NCBI RefSeq assembly: GCF_000012985.1
Contig: NC_007645.1
Location: forward strand, 4,920,581-4,984,580
Origin: Hahella chejuensis KCTC 2396
GTDB lineage: Bacteria; Pseudomonadota; Gammaproteobacteria; Pseudomonadales; Oleiphilaceae
Length of the DNA: 64,000 bases
Direction: 5' to 3'
Shown: positions 25,036 through 32,916 of the stretch, in pieces
Numbering within the stretch: the stretch's first letter is position 1
Layout of the letters: each line of letters starts with the position of its first letter
Made by a program: the position numbers and the translations under genes
Notes under the pieces: generated by a model
The model's database searches: none
What the model was told of the DNA's origin: nothing
Seen by the model: the letters and a program-made list of their open reading frames with translations, nothing else

Positions 25036-25678
25036 ACAGTACGCCGTTATAGACGGCTATGTAGTGACAGGTGCTGCCGCCAAGGACAAACAGATGCCAG
25101 ATCGAATGGGCATAGGGAAAACGATCCCACACGTAAAAGAACACCCCGATGGTGTACGCCAGCCCGCCAGCGATGATCATGGCGAATGCGTTACTGGACA
25201 AACTCTCCATCAACTCTGGCGTCGCCACAATACCGACCCAGCCCATGACCAGATAATTAAACAGGTGAATGGTCTTGAAGCGTCCGTGGAAGCAAAGCTT
25301 GCAGACAATGCCCACCAACGCCAGTCCCCACACCACGCCAAACATGCTCCAGCCCAGCGCACCGCGCAGATTAACCAGCAAAAATGGCGTATAGGTGCCG
25401 GCGATGAGCAAATAAATAGCGCAATGATCAAACAGATTTAAAAAGAATTTGGCCCGTGGATGCTGTACGCCGTGGTACAGCGTGGACGCCAGCAGCAACA
25501 GAAACAGCGCGCCGCCATATATGGACACGCCCACGATCTTCCAGGGATCTTCCTGCAGACTGGCGAAGACGATCAACAGCGTCACTGCTGAAACGCTTAC
25601 CACGGCTCCAATGCCATGAGTCAACGCGTTTACGATCTCTTCGCCCAGGGTTTGCTGCCGCCTATTTTTCGTTGACAT
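25034..25678 (-). CDS. trhA: TrhA/hemolysin III family membrane protein
   Basis: 214 residues, seven hydrophobic helices of the PAQR type. Diagnostic segments are GEEIVNALTHGIGAVVS near the N-terminus, LLASTLYHGVQHP with the conserved S and H residues, FDHCAIYLLIAGTYTPF and HSIWHLFVLGGSTCHYIAV with the C-terminal HxxxH. The family (YqfA in E. coli) is linked to membrane homeostasis; the name hemolysin III is historical. GGGGAGACG precedes the ATG. Confidence 0.93.
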   Translation of the reverse strand: MSTKNRRQQTLGEEIVNALTHGIGAVVSVSAVTLLIVFASLQEDPWKIVGVSIYGGALFLLLLASTLYHGVQHPRAKFFLNLFDHCAIYLLIAGTYTPFLLVNLRGALGWSMFGVVWGLALVGIVCKLCFHGRFKTIHLFNYLVMGWVGIVATPELMESLSSNAFAMIIAGGLAYTIGVFFYVWDRFPYAHSIWHLFVLGGSTCHYIAVYNGVL

Positions 25679-25871
25679 GTTCGTCTCCCCTAGTTGACGT
25701 CACATATTGGCATGGAGCGGCGGGGAATAAAACTTAACTTTCGGATGACCGGCTTCACGCGCGAGCTGATACCTATCGTCGCATCGTATTATGGCGCCAG
25801 CCTGCCATAACCAAATGAACGGCGTTTGATATTTTTATGACCGTTTACCGACTTGCGCTCTTGCGTTTGCT

Positions 25872-27503
25872 TCAGGCGACATTTTTATAAAATTCACAGC
25901 ATTCTTTCACATAGCGCGCGGAGGATTGACTCAGGTCGATGAAGTGCACGCCGTAGCGGTAGCGCCCCTGGCTTTCCGTTTTCCGCCACACCACCTTGGC
26001 GTTAACAGCCACCGGCTGCTGCTGATCGTAACGGTTCTGATCCCGACTCGGCAGACGGATCGACAACACCAGCCTGTCTCCCACGTCATAGTATTCTTTC
26101 ACCACCAGATTCATTCCGGTCTCGCTGACGTCCTGACTCAGCCCTTCACTGCCGCCGCCGTCTGATTCAATACGCACCAGCAGCGTTCCTTCCACTCGCG
26201 GCGCCGCTCTTCTTTCCGAGTCCTTGGTTTTAACATCTGCGACTTTCTGCCGCCGGAAGTCCAGCCCGGACAATTCGTGGTCAAGCCGCTGGGTCAATCC
26301 AAACAACGAATCGCTGATATTGGCGGTATTGCCGATCTTGGCGCTGTTTTCCCGCAAGGTTTCAAATAGACAGGCCAAGGTCGTCTCCAGCGCGGAAAAC
26401 TGATTCAGCTGGGTCTCCACATTGCTGAATATTTCTTCCGAACTGCCGACAAAGCCTTTCACATGCACTTCCAGATCGCTGATGATGCCCCGGGTGCGCT
26501 CCGCCTTGCCACGATTGGACTGCACTTCATCCACCAATCGCGACATGGTGTTGCAACTGGTCGTCACGTTCTGATCCAGTTCGTTAATAATGCGAGAGAC
26601 CTCTTCCGCTGACTCGGCGGTTCTGTGGGACAACGCCCGTACTTCATCCGCCACCACCGCGAAGCCGCGCCCCTGTTCTCCCGCCCGCGCCGCCTCAATA
26701 GCCGCATTGAGCGCCAGCAGGTTGGTCTGATCGGCGATCTCCAGAATATCTTTCAAGGCGGTAACGATTGTGCCCACTGAGGACTGCAGGCTGGACACCT
26801 GGCTGGCGGCGTTGCGAATCTCTCCCGCCAAGCGCACCAGCAAGTCCAATACTTCCTGCACCAGAGCGATGCCTTCCGTGCTGCTTTGCTCGGATTTGAC
26901 CGCCTCATGCCGATTGGTCTGAGCGATTTCCATCACCTTCTCGGATATCCGATGCAGACTTTCCGTGGCGTCATTCACCTCTTCCGAGCGCGTCGCCTCC
27001 GCGTGGCTGATACGCTCGATCTCCCGGGCGACGGCGGCGATCTGATAAGCAGACTGTCCCATGTGCACAGAACAGTCATTGACGCTGGCGATAACCCGGT
27101 TCAACGTCGCCAGCATCTGGTTGCACTGACGGCCTAACTGACCGATTTCGTCTTCACTGGTGATTTCCACTTCAATGGTGAAGTCGCCTTTTTCTACAGA
27201 CTTCAGCGACTTTGTCAGCGACAGGATCGGGCGCACGAAATAGTTGCCCAGAACAAAAATGACGGCGAACTGAACCAAAAACTGCAGACCGGACTCCCAG
27301 ATCGCATTGACCATGAACGAGCGATACTCTTCCTGCATGGCGGCGATGGTTTCCGCCGCTACCTGGCGACTTTCCGCCAGATCGATCAGCGCCTGCAACT
27401 CCACGGCGGCGAGAGTGCGGTTGTAAATAATCGTCACCACCGCCACCGCAAAAAAAGCAATTTGAATCTTCCAGCGAATACTCAGGTTTGACACCTTAGT
27501 CAC
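25872..27503 (-). CDS. Methyl-accepting chemotaxis protein with C-terminal PilZ domain
   Basis: 543 residues. Two membrane segments (about 12-26 and 70-90) enclose a very small periplasmic loop of about 45 residues. A HAMP domain (about 93-145) is followed by the MCP signalling domain with the hairpin tip [20 protein letters not shown] (about 255-285). A PilZ domain (about 425-540) begins [18 protein letters not shown], carrying the RxxxR-type c-di-GMP motif, and [15 protein letters not shown], matching D/NxSxxG. This layout would couple chemotaxis-type signalling to c-di-GMP. GTG start at 27503; the GTG at 27494 with AAAGGG at good distance is an alternative. Confidence 0.9.
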   Translation of the reverse strand: MTKVSNLSIRWKIQIAFFAVAVVTIIYNRTLAAVELQALIDLAESRQVAAETIAAMQEEYRSFMVNAIWESGLQFLVQFAVIFVLGNYFVRPILSLTKSLKSVEKGDFTIEVEITSEDEIGQLGRQCNQMLATLNRVIASVNDCSVHMGQSAYQIAAVAREIERISHAEATRSEEVNDATESLHRISEKVMEIAQTNRHEAVKSEQSSTEGIALVQEVLDLLVRLAGEIRNAASQVSSLQSSVGTIVTALKDILEIADQTNLLALNAAIEAARAGEQGRGFAVVADEVRALSHRTAESAEEVSRIINELDQNVTTSCNTMSRLVDEVQSNRGKAERTRGIISDLEVHVKGFVGSSEEIFSNVETQLNQFSALETTLACLFETLRENSAKIGNTANISDSLFGLTQRLDHELSGLDFRRQKVADVKTKDSERRAAPRVEGTLLVRIESDGGGSEGLSQDVSETGMNLVVKEYYDVGDRLVLSIRLPSRDQNRYDQQQPVAVNAKVVWRKTESQGRYRYGVHFIDLSQSSARYVKECCEFYKNVA

Positions 27504-27797
27504 CCTTTTCCCGTCTTCAATGAAGCAATAGTTCTATACAAGTGAAGACGAAAAACGCCCAACGGGCAAAAAAACGTGGCGGTTAAACGTCGTCGCAATC
27601 GCTTATTCTCGGGCTTACTCGGCTGGAGCGATGTCGGAAAAGCCTAGTGTTCAGCCGTCACAATAGTTGAAAGTCTGCGAGTCATCTGACTAGCCGCCGC
27701 ACCATTTTCTCCGCCATTACCTTCATCCATCTGGATTAACCCTGTTTGAAAAACACTCAACGCTGATCTATATCTTCTAATAAACCGCCTCCAGCAT

Positions 27798-28601
27798 ATG
27801 GGCAATATGAAAGCACTCAGCATCATCGCCTTTCTTCTCCTGCTGGCCGGGTATACGAGGGCTGACGCACAAAGCATAGTCCTGCTAATGGACGAGTCGT
27901 ATCCGCCATACAGCTATTCCGAAAACCGTGAAGCCAAGGGCATCTATGTCGACTTCATTAGAGAAGCGATGCGGTCAATTCCTGACTATAAAGTCAGCTT
28001 TAAGCCGCTTCCCTGGAAAAGGGCGCTTAATCTGGTGGAAACCGGACGGGCGTTCGCCGTATTCCCCCCCTACTACCGCCCCGTCAGTCGCAGCTGGATG
28101 GATTATTCCGTGCCGCTATTTAAGGAAACAGTGGTTCTCTTCACTCCCCCTGAACTGCTGGAGCGCCTTAAACCTACACGCTGGCCGGAGGACTATAAAG
28201 GACTGCGCATTGGTTTGCAGTTGGGATTCGCCACGCTGTCGCCGCAACAGAAGGAACTATTCGTCATTTCCGAGTCGCCCAACATTCTGACTAACCTGAA
28301 GCAAATTGCGCTGAACCGTATAGACGGCCACCCCAATGACTATTTATCAGTAGTGTGGACGCTGGAGCACAACCGTAAAGACCCGGCTCTGGTCAACCTG
28401 GAAATCACCCCCGCAGCGATTATCAATGAGGAGGTCGCCTACCTCGCCTTTTCCAATATCCATCCAGAACAGTGGACGTATCGGGAGGACTTCATCGCCA
28501 AAATGAATCAGTCCCTGGCGCGTATGAGGGATAAGAACCGGCTGCAGCAGATCGTCGACAAATGGACCCGGGACGTGAACGCGCCAGCCGCCGGTTATTG
28601 A
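27798..28601 (+). CDS. Periplasmic solute-binding protein, first of tandem pair
   Basis: 267 residues with a signal peptide (LSIIAFLLLLAGYTRADA). The mature part follows the family 3 solute-binding pattern: LLMDESYPPYSYSENREAKG, FKPLPWKRALNLVETG, FPPYYRPVSRSWMDYSVPLF. It lacks adjacent transporter genes. It is a close paralogue of the next gene (same blocks, including RIDGHPNDYLSVVWTLEHN). ATG 27798 or 27807; neither has a strong ribosome binding site. Such proteins without permeases are often encoded in marine gammaproteobacteria; the ligand is unknown. Confidence 0.83.
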   Translation: MGNMKALSIIAFLLLLAGYTRADAQSIVLLMDESYPPYSYSENREAKGIYVDFIREAMRSIPDYKVSFKPLPWKRALNLVETGRAFAVFPPYYRPVSRSWMDYSVPLFKETVVLFTPPELLERLKPTRWPEDYKGLRIGLQLGFATLSPQQKELFVISESPNILTNLKQIALNRIDGHPNDYLSVVWTLEHNRKDPALVNLEITPAAIINEEVAYLAFSNIHPEQWTYREDFIAKMNQSLARMRDKNRLQQIVDKWTRDVNAPAAGY

Positions 28602-28653
28602 GGTTTCCCGATGCTCGCTTTTCACTCATGACAACCACTGAAGAGGAGTCCGT

Positions 28654-29418
28654 ATGAAAAGAATCATTCTATTCGCCGCCCTGATGTTAGGATTCGTGGG
28701 GTTCGCCGCCGCACAGTCCGTCACTCTGCTGATGGATGAAGCCTATCCGCCTTATAGCTACGCGGAAGGCGGCAAGCCCAAAGGAATATATGCGGACATC
28801 ATCATGGAGGCGGCCAAGCTGACTCCGGACTACACAATCACGCTCAAACCCCTCCCCTGGAAACGCGCGCTGGCGCAAATGGAAAGCGGCGAAGAGTTTG
28901 CGCTGTTTCCTCCCTACTACCGCCCGGAAGACCGCCCCTGGATGGATTACTCCATCCCTTTGCTGACAGAGACCGTGGCGATGTTCGTCACTCAGGACAT
29001 GGCCAGTAAAAAGCAGTTGAGCAAGTGGCCGGATGACTTCAAAGGCATACGGGTTGGATTGCAAAGCGGCTTCGCCACCTTATCCGATGAAGAGAAAGCC
29101 ATGTTTAATATGAGTCAGGCGTCCGACATTCTCGCCAACCTGAAAAAAATGGCGGCGGGGCGCATAGACGGCCACCCCAATGACAAGCTGTCGGTGATGT
29201 GGACATTGGAAAACAATCGCTCCGACCCCACCCTCAAAGACCTCAAAATTGAAGCCGCCGCCGTAATCAGTGAAGAGGTCGCTTACCTGGCGTTCTCGAA
29301 CACCAGGAACCAGAGCTTTCCTTATCGAGAAGACTTCATTTCCAAAATGAAAGCAGCGGTTGAGCAATTAAAGCAAAGCGGTAAACTGCAGGAAATCGTC
29401 GACGGCTGGACCAAGTAG
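28654..29418 (+). CDS. Periplasmic solute-binding protein, second of tandem pair
   Basis: 254 residues, signal peptide ending GFVGFAAA-QS, and the same ligand-binding blocks as its upstream neighbour: LLMDEAYPPYSYAEGGKPKG, LKPLPWKRALAQMESG, FPPYYRPEDRPWMDYSIPLL, RIDGHPNDKLSVMWTLENN. It starts 52 bases after the first gene, with GAGGAGTCCGT before the ATG. The pair arose by tandem duplication. The position of differences near the cleft suggests related but not identical ligands, by inference. Confidence 0.85.
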   Translation: MKRIILFAALMLGFVGFAAAQSVTLLMDEAYPPYSYAEGGKPKGIYADIIMEAAKLTPDYTITLKPLPWKRALAQMESGEEFALFPPYYRPEDRPWMDYSIPLLTETVAMFVTQDMASKKQLSKWPDDFKGIRVGLQSGFATLSDEEKAMFNMSQASDILANLKKMAAGRIDGHPNDKLSVMWTLENNRSDPTLKDLKIEAAAVISEEVAYLAFSNTRNQSFPYREDFISKMKAAVEQLKQSGKLQEIVDGWTK

Positions 29419-29442
29419 CGATTTAGTCCGCCGCCCGCCGCT

Positions 29443-29814
29443 TTATGCCTCCGACGCCAGTTGCGCCAACGCCAGACGGCGTTTTTTCGGCAATCCCGCG
29501 GCGGCTTTATCGTAGGACCAGTCGATCAGCTCACGCAAATAGTCTTCGTTAAACGCGGTTGCGTCAACGATGGACACCCAGTGAAACCGGTGCATGTAGC
29601 GCGCCGGTTTCACGCCATCCTGGTCCGTCAATTCCAAAAACCGCTCAGGCGTGGTTCTCACACTGAAGCGCCAGCGTTCCGGCTCGCTGGTTTTGAAATA
29701 GGCGAACTTTCGTCCCAGCACGTAAAACACCAGCACATTGGAAGGCGCTCCATATTCGGTCCGGTCCACGCCGGGCAGTGCGAGGCAATAGTGTTGGATT
29801 TGTTCAATATTCAT
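29443..29814 (-). CDS. MmcQ/YjbR family protein
   Basis: 123 residues from ATG 29814. It has the family blocks IEQIQHYCLALPGVDRTEYG, VFYVLGRKFAYFKTSEPERW and YMHRFHWVSIVD, and ends with an alpha-helical WSYDKAAAGLPKKRR. The fold resembles a double-wing DNA-binding motif (CyaY-like), but a function has not been shown for the family. Convergent with the second solute-binding gene, separated by 24 bases. Confidence 0.85.
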   Translation of the reverse strand: MNIEQIQHYCLALPGVDRTEYGAPSNVLVFYVLGRKFAYFKTSEPERWRFSVRTTPERFLELTDQDGVKPARYMHRFHWVSIVDATAFNEDYLRELIDWSYDKAAAGLPKKRRLALAQLASEA

Positions 29815-30056
29815 TGCAGTAAAACTCTGAGGCTGAAAGCATTGGCTGGCCAACCCTTATAACGGACAGCAGGCTGGATTTCTATTGAAAACTGTCATTC
29901 GCGACATCGGATACAAATACAAGCCTCAGAAAGACTCTACGCCATACTCCGCAACGGGATTTCTAACACCCTGACTATAAAAGACTTTTAAATTACACGG
30001 GAAAAATATAACAAATGGACTATAGCAAGCAGGGCGCAAACCGCCCATAAATCAAC

Positions 30057-30184
30057 GCCATGTTAATACGCAGGCGCATGGATGCGCCTGCGCGGCGTCC
30101 AGCCGCGGGAGACAGGGCCTGACCTGTGCAGGCCCTGTCGTTGCAGACAAATAGAAGGACGCTATTTGTCTGCCTGGTCAATAG
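30057..30184 (-). repeat. Intergenic element, copy C (one end missing, 128 bp)
   Basis: Matches copies A and B from the CATGTTAAT segment to the TTAATAA end (here TCAATAG), but lacks the outer TTATTAA and the GGCAATATC hairpin on its left side. Its internal hairpins are the most perfect of all copies: CAGGGCCTG/CAGGCCCTG (30114-30138) and the 11-bp CAGACAAATAG/CTATTTGTCTG (30144-30172). It ends 15 bases before the carboxylesterase-like gene start. Confidence 0.82.
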
Positions 30185-30199
30185 TTCAAGGGTTTTAGA

Positions 30200-31777
30200 A
30201 TGCACTCAGGAAACACCGGATACAAAGTCTTAACAACCTTGGCCAAAGCGATGCTGCTGTCCGGGTTATTACTGTCCGGCGCTCAAGCGGAAGACCTTAA
30301 CGGCCCGTTGGCCCAGGTCAAATCAGGGCTGATCAGGGGCGTAAACGAACTTGGCGTACGCGCTTTCAAGGGCATTCCCTACGCCGCGCCGCCCATCAAG
30401 GAAAATCGCTGGCGGCGGCCGCAGCCGGTTCAACCCTGGAGCGGCGTCCGCGTCACCTCCCAGTTCGGCCCGGCCTGCGCCCAATCCGCGCAAGAAGATC
30501 CCAACACCAAGCTGCCGGCGCCATCGGTCAGTGAAGACTGTTTAACGCTCAATGTCTGGACGCCCTCTTCACCAGTCGGCGCGCCCGACGCGCCCAAACC
30601 CGTGATGGTGTGGCTGCATGGCGGCGACTTCCGTAGCGGCGTCGTCAGCTATCCCCTGAGTAATGGCGCCCAGCTGGCGAACCAGGGCGTTGTAGTGGTC
30701 ACGATCAATTACCGTCTGGGATATTTCGGTTTCTTTGATCATCCCGCTCTGGTTCGCGAGGACGTCACCACTCCCGCCAACTTCGGGCTGCTGGACCAGA
30801 TTGAAGCTTTGAAATGGGTGCAGGAAAACATCAGCGCCTTTGGCGGCGATCCCGGCAACGTCACTCTGGCGGGAGACGACGCCGGCGCAGTCAGCGCTTA
30901 CTACCTCATGGCCTCCCCCAAAGCGCTGGGATTGTTTCATAAAGTCATCGCCCAAAGCGGCGATCCCTGGCTCAAACTGGAAGACCGTAATCAGGCGAAA
31001 AAGTCAGGCATGAAAGCCGCTACGCAAGCAGGCGTCGCCGCCGATGCGGACGCGGCTCAGCTACGCGCCATTCCCGCCGGAACCTTAATAAAGTTGAATA
31101 GCGAGTTGCCGCCGGACGCGGCGTTCGGACCGATCATCGGCGATGAAGCGGCGCCCTACGCCTTGCTGGATGCAGTGGACCGCAAGTTGATGGCGCCGGT
31201 ACCCCTGCTGACTGGCGTCAACAGCTATGAAGTCAGCATTGCGCCGCAATTGAGTCTGACTCAGGAAACCATTCTCGCGCCACTGGGCGATCAGAAGGAC
31301 GCCGCGCGCGCCCTGTATCCAGAGGACTGGAGCGACACGCAGTTTGCGGAAAAAGTATTTTCCGACATGCGCTACAACGCCCCCAACCGCTGGCTGGCGC
31401 TGGAGCAATCCCATCGCGCCAGCGCCTGGTTCTACTATTTCAACTACGCGCCACAGTATCTGCGCGAGCAATTTGCTGGAACGCCCCACGGCTGGCATCT
31501 GCCGTTCACTTTCGGAACCTACAGCCTGATTCCTGAGATGTACGCCAATTTCCGACCTCAGGACATCACCATGGCGCGGCGTTTTCAACGTTACCTGGTC
31601 AACTTTATGCGCAGCGCCTCGCCCAGTGATCCCACATTGCCCAACTGGCCTGCCTACAATGCCCAGAATCAGATCATGATGGTGTTGGGCGACGCCACCG
31701 AACCCATGGCGGGACTGTTCCGCCAGAGAATTGAATTTTTCACGACGCTTTACCGTAACAGCAATAAAAAATATTGA
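30200..31777 (+). CDS. Secreted carboxylesterase-type B homologue lacking the catalytic serine
   Basis: 525 residues with a signal peptide (LLSGLLLSGAQAED). The type B carboxylesterase/cholinesterase fold is plain: VRAFKGIPYAAPPIKENRWR, SEDCLTLNVWTP, KPVMVWLHGGDF and the oxyanion region, FGGDPGNVTLAGDDAGAVSA, and HGWHLPFTFG with the triad histidine. The nucleophile elbow, normally GESAG, reads GDDAG: the serine position (residue 227, codon 30878-30880) is GAC, aspartate. With no nucleophile, normal esterase chemistry is not expected. It could be a non-catalytic relative, as neuroligins are in animals, or have an altered reaction. The frame is intact, so it is not a simple pseudogene. Confidence 0.9.
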   Translation: MHSGNTGYKVLTTLAKAMLLSGLLLSGAQAEDLNGPLAQVKSGLIRGVNELGVRAFKGIPYAAPPIKENRWRRPQPVQPWSGVRVTSQFGPACAQSAQEDPNTKLPAPSVSEDCLTLNVWTPSSPVGAPDAPKPVMVWLHGGDFRSGVVSYPLSNGAQLANQGVVVVTINYRLGYFGFFDHPALVREDVTTPANFGLLDQIEALKWVQENISAFGGDPGNVTLAGDDAGAVSAYYLMASPKALGLFHKVIAQSGDPWLKLEDRNQAKKSGMKAATQAGVAADADAAQLRAIPAGTLIKLNSELPPDAAFGPIIGDEAAPYALLDAVDRKLMAPVPLLTGVNSYEVSIAPQLSLTQETILAPLGDQKDAARALYPEDWSDTQFAEKVFSDMRYNAPNRWLALEQSHRASAWFYYFNYAPQYLREQFAGTPHGWHLPFTFGTYSLIPEMYANFRPQDITMARRFQRYLVNFMRSASPSDPTLPNWPAYNAQNQIMMVLGDATEPMAGLFRQRIEFFTTLYRNSNKKY

Positions 31778-31926
31778 TACGCGATCAGGGCCGGCGCCGA
31801 TGCGCGCCTTCGCCCCGCCGTCGTCCGTGGGGGGGCGGGAATTACGAAACCTCAACTAGCCAAATTCCTCCTGGTCCACCATAATTCCCGGCCCGATTTC
31901 CTTCTTCACTAAGAATATAGAGACCT

Positions 31927-32850
31927 ATGCTTTTCAAAAACGCACTGATTTACCGTTTCACCAAACCCGTGCCCTGGCCTTTGGAAGACCTGGAAACCGG
32001 TTTGAGCGAACATGCTTTCACCCCTTGTCAGGCTAATGACACGTATCGCCTGGGTTGGGTTCCCGCAGCGCCCCTGGTCAGCGATGCGCTGGTCTATCAA
32101 CAAGGCCGCTATCTGTTGCTGACTCTCAAGCGGGAAGAAAAAATTCTACCCGCCAGCGTCATTAAGGAAGAAGTGGAAGAACGCGCTCAGGAAATCGAAG
32201 AGCGCGAGCAGCGCAAATTGCGCAAGAAGGAAAAGAATGAATTGAAGGAACAGGTCATCACGGTTCTGCTGCCACAGGCGTTCAAGCGTTCGCGCCTGAT
32301 GTCCGCCTACATTGACCTGGACAAGGGTCTGCTGGTGGTGGATACCTCCTCAGGAACCCGTGCGGACGAGTTCACCTCCTTCCTGCGTCAGTCCATGGGC
32401 ACGCTGCCGATTCGCTTTGTGGCGCTGAATGAGGCCCCTGCGGTGCATTTTTCCGACTGGGTGCAAAAAGACAGCACGCCGACGCCTTTTGTTTCCGGCG
32501 ACAACTGTGAACTGCGTTCCGGCGACGGCTCCGATACCGTTATCCGCTGCAAGGGCACCGAATCGCTGACTGACGCCATCTCCACGCATATCGAGAACGG
32601 CATGCAAGTCACGCAACTGTCCCTGGAGTGGGACGAGAAGCTGAGTTTCGCCGTGGGCGACGATCTGAAGATCAAGCGCATCAAGTTTATGGACACCCTG
32701 CAGGAGCAGTTAAAGGACGGCGATACGGGCGAAGCCGCCGAGCGTTTCGCCGCCGATTTCAGCTTGATGACGCTGGAGTTCTCCCGCATGACGGACGACC
32801 TGATCAAGGTCCTGGGCGGGGAAGACCTGTCTGCGGTGATTCAAGAGTAA
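31927..32850 (+). CDS. rdgC: Recombination-associated protein RdgC
   Basis: 307 residues, the normal length. It starts MLFKNALIYRFTKP, the usual RdgC opening, and contains YLLLTLKREEKILPASVI and LEWDEKLSFAVGDDLKIKRI, all typical. RdgC is a nucleoid-associated, ring-shaped dimer that binds DNA and restrains RecA. A short helical charged segment (EEVEERAQEIEEREQRK) lies near residue 85. Monocistronic; convergent with the Pat-type acetyltransferase gene. Confidence 0.96.
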   Translation: MLFKNALIYRFTKPVPWPLEDLETGLSEHAFTPCQANDTYRLGWVPAAPLVSDALVYQQGRYLLLTLKREEKILPASVIKEEVEERAQEIEEREQRKLRKKEKNELKEQVITVLLPQAFKRSRLMSAYIDLDKGLLVVDTSSGTRADEFTSFLRQSMGTLPIRFVALNEAPAVHFSDWVQKDSTPTPFVSGDNCELRSGDGSDTVIRCKGTESLTDAISTHIENGMQVTQLSLEWDEKLSFAVGDDLKIKRIKFMDTLQEQLKDGDTGEAAERFAADFSLMTLEFSRMTDDLIKVLGGEDLSAVIQE

Positions 32851-32864
32851 ATCAAACTCTCAAC

Positions 32865-32898
32865 GCGGGCCGAATCCAAACCTGACGGAGCGGCCCGC
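32865..32898. terminator. Possible terminator between rdgC and the Pat-type gene
   Basis: GCGGGCCG (32865-32872) pairs with CGGCCCGC (32891-32898) over an 18-base loop, between convergent genes. There is no T run, so this is weak. Confidence 0.4.
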
Positions 32899-32916
32899 GC
32901 TGTTTCGCGCCTCAAC

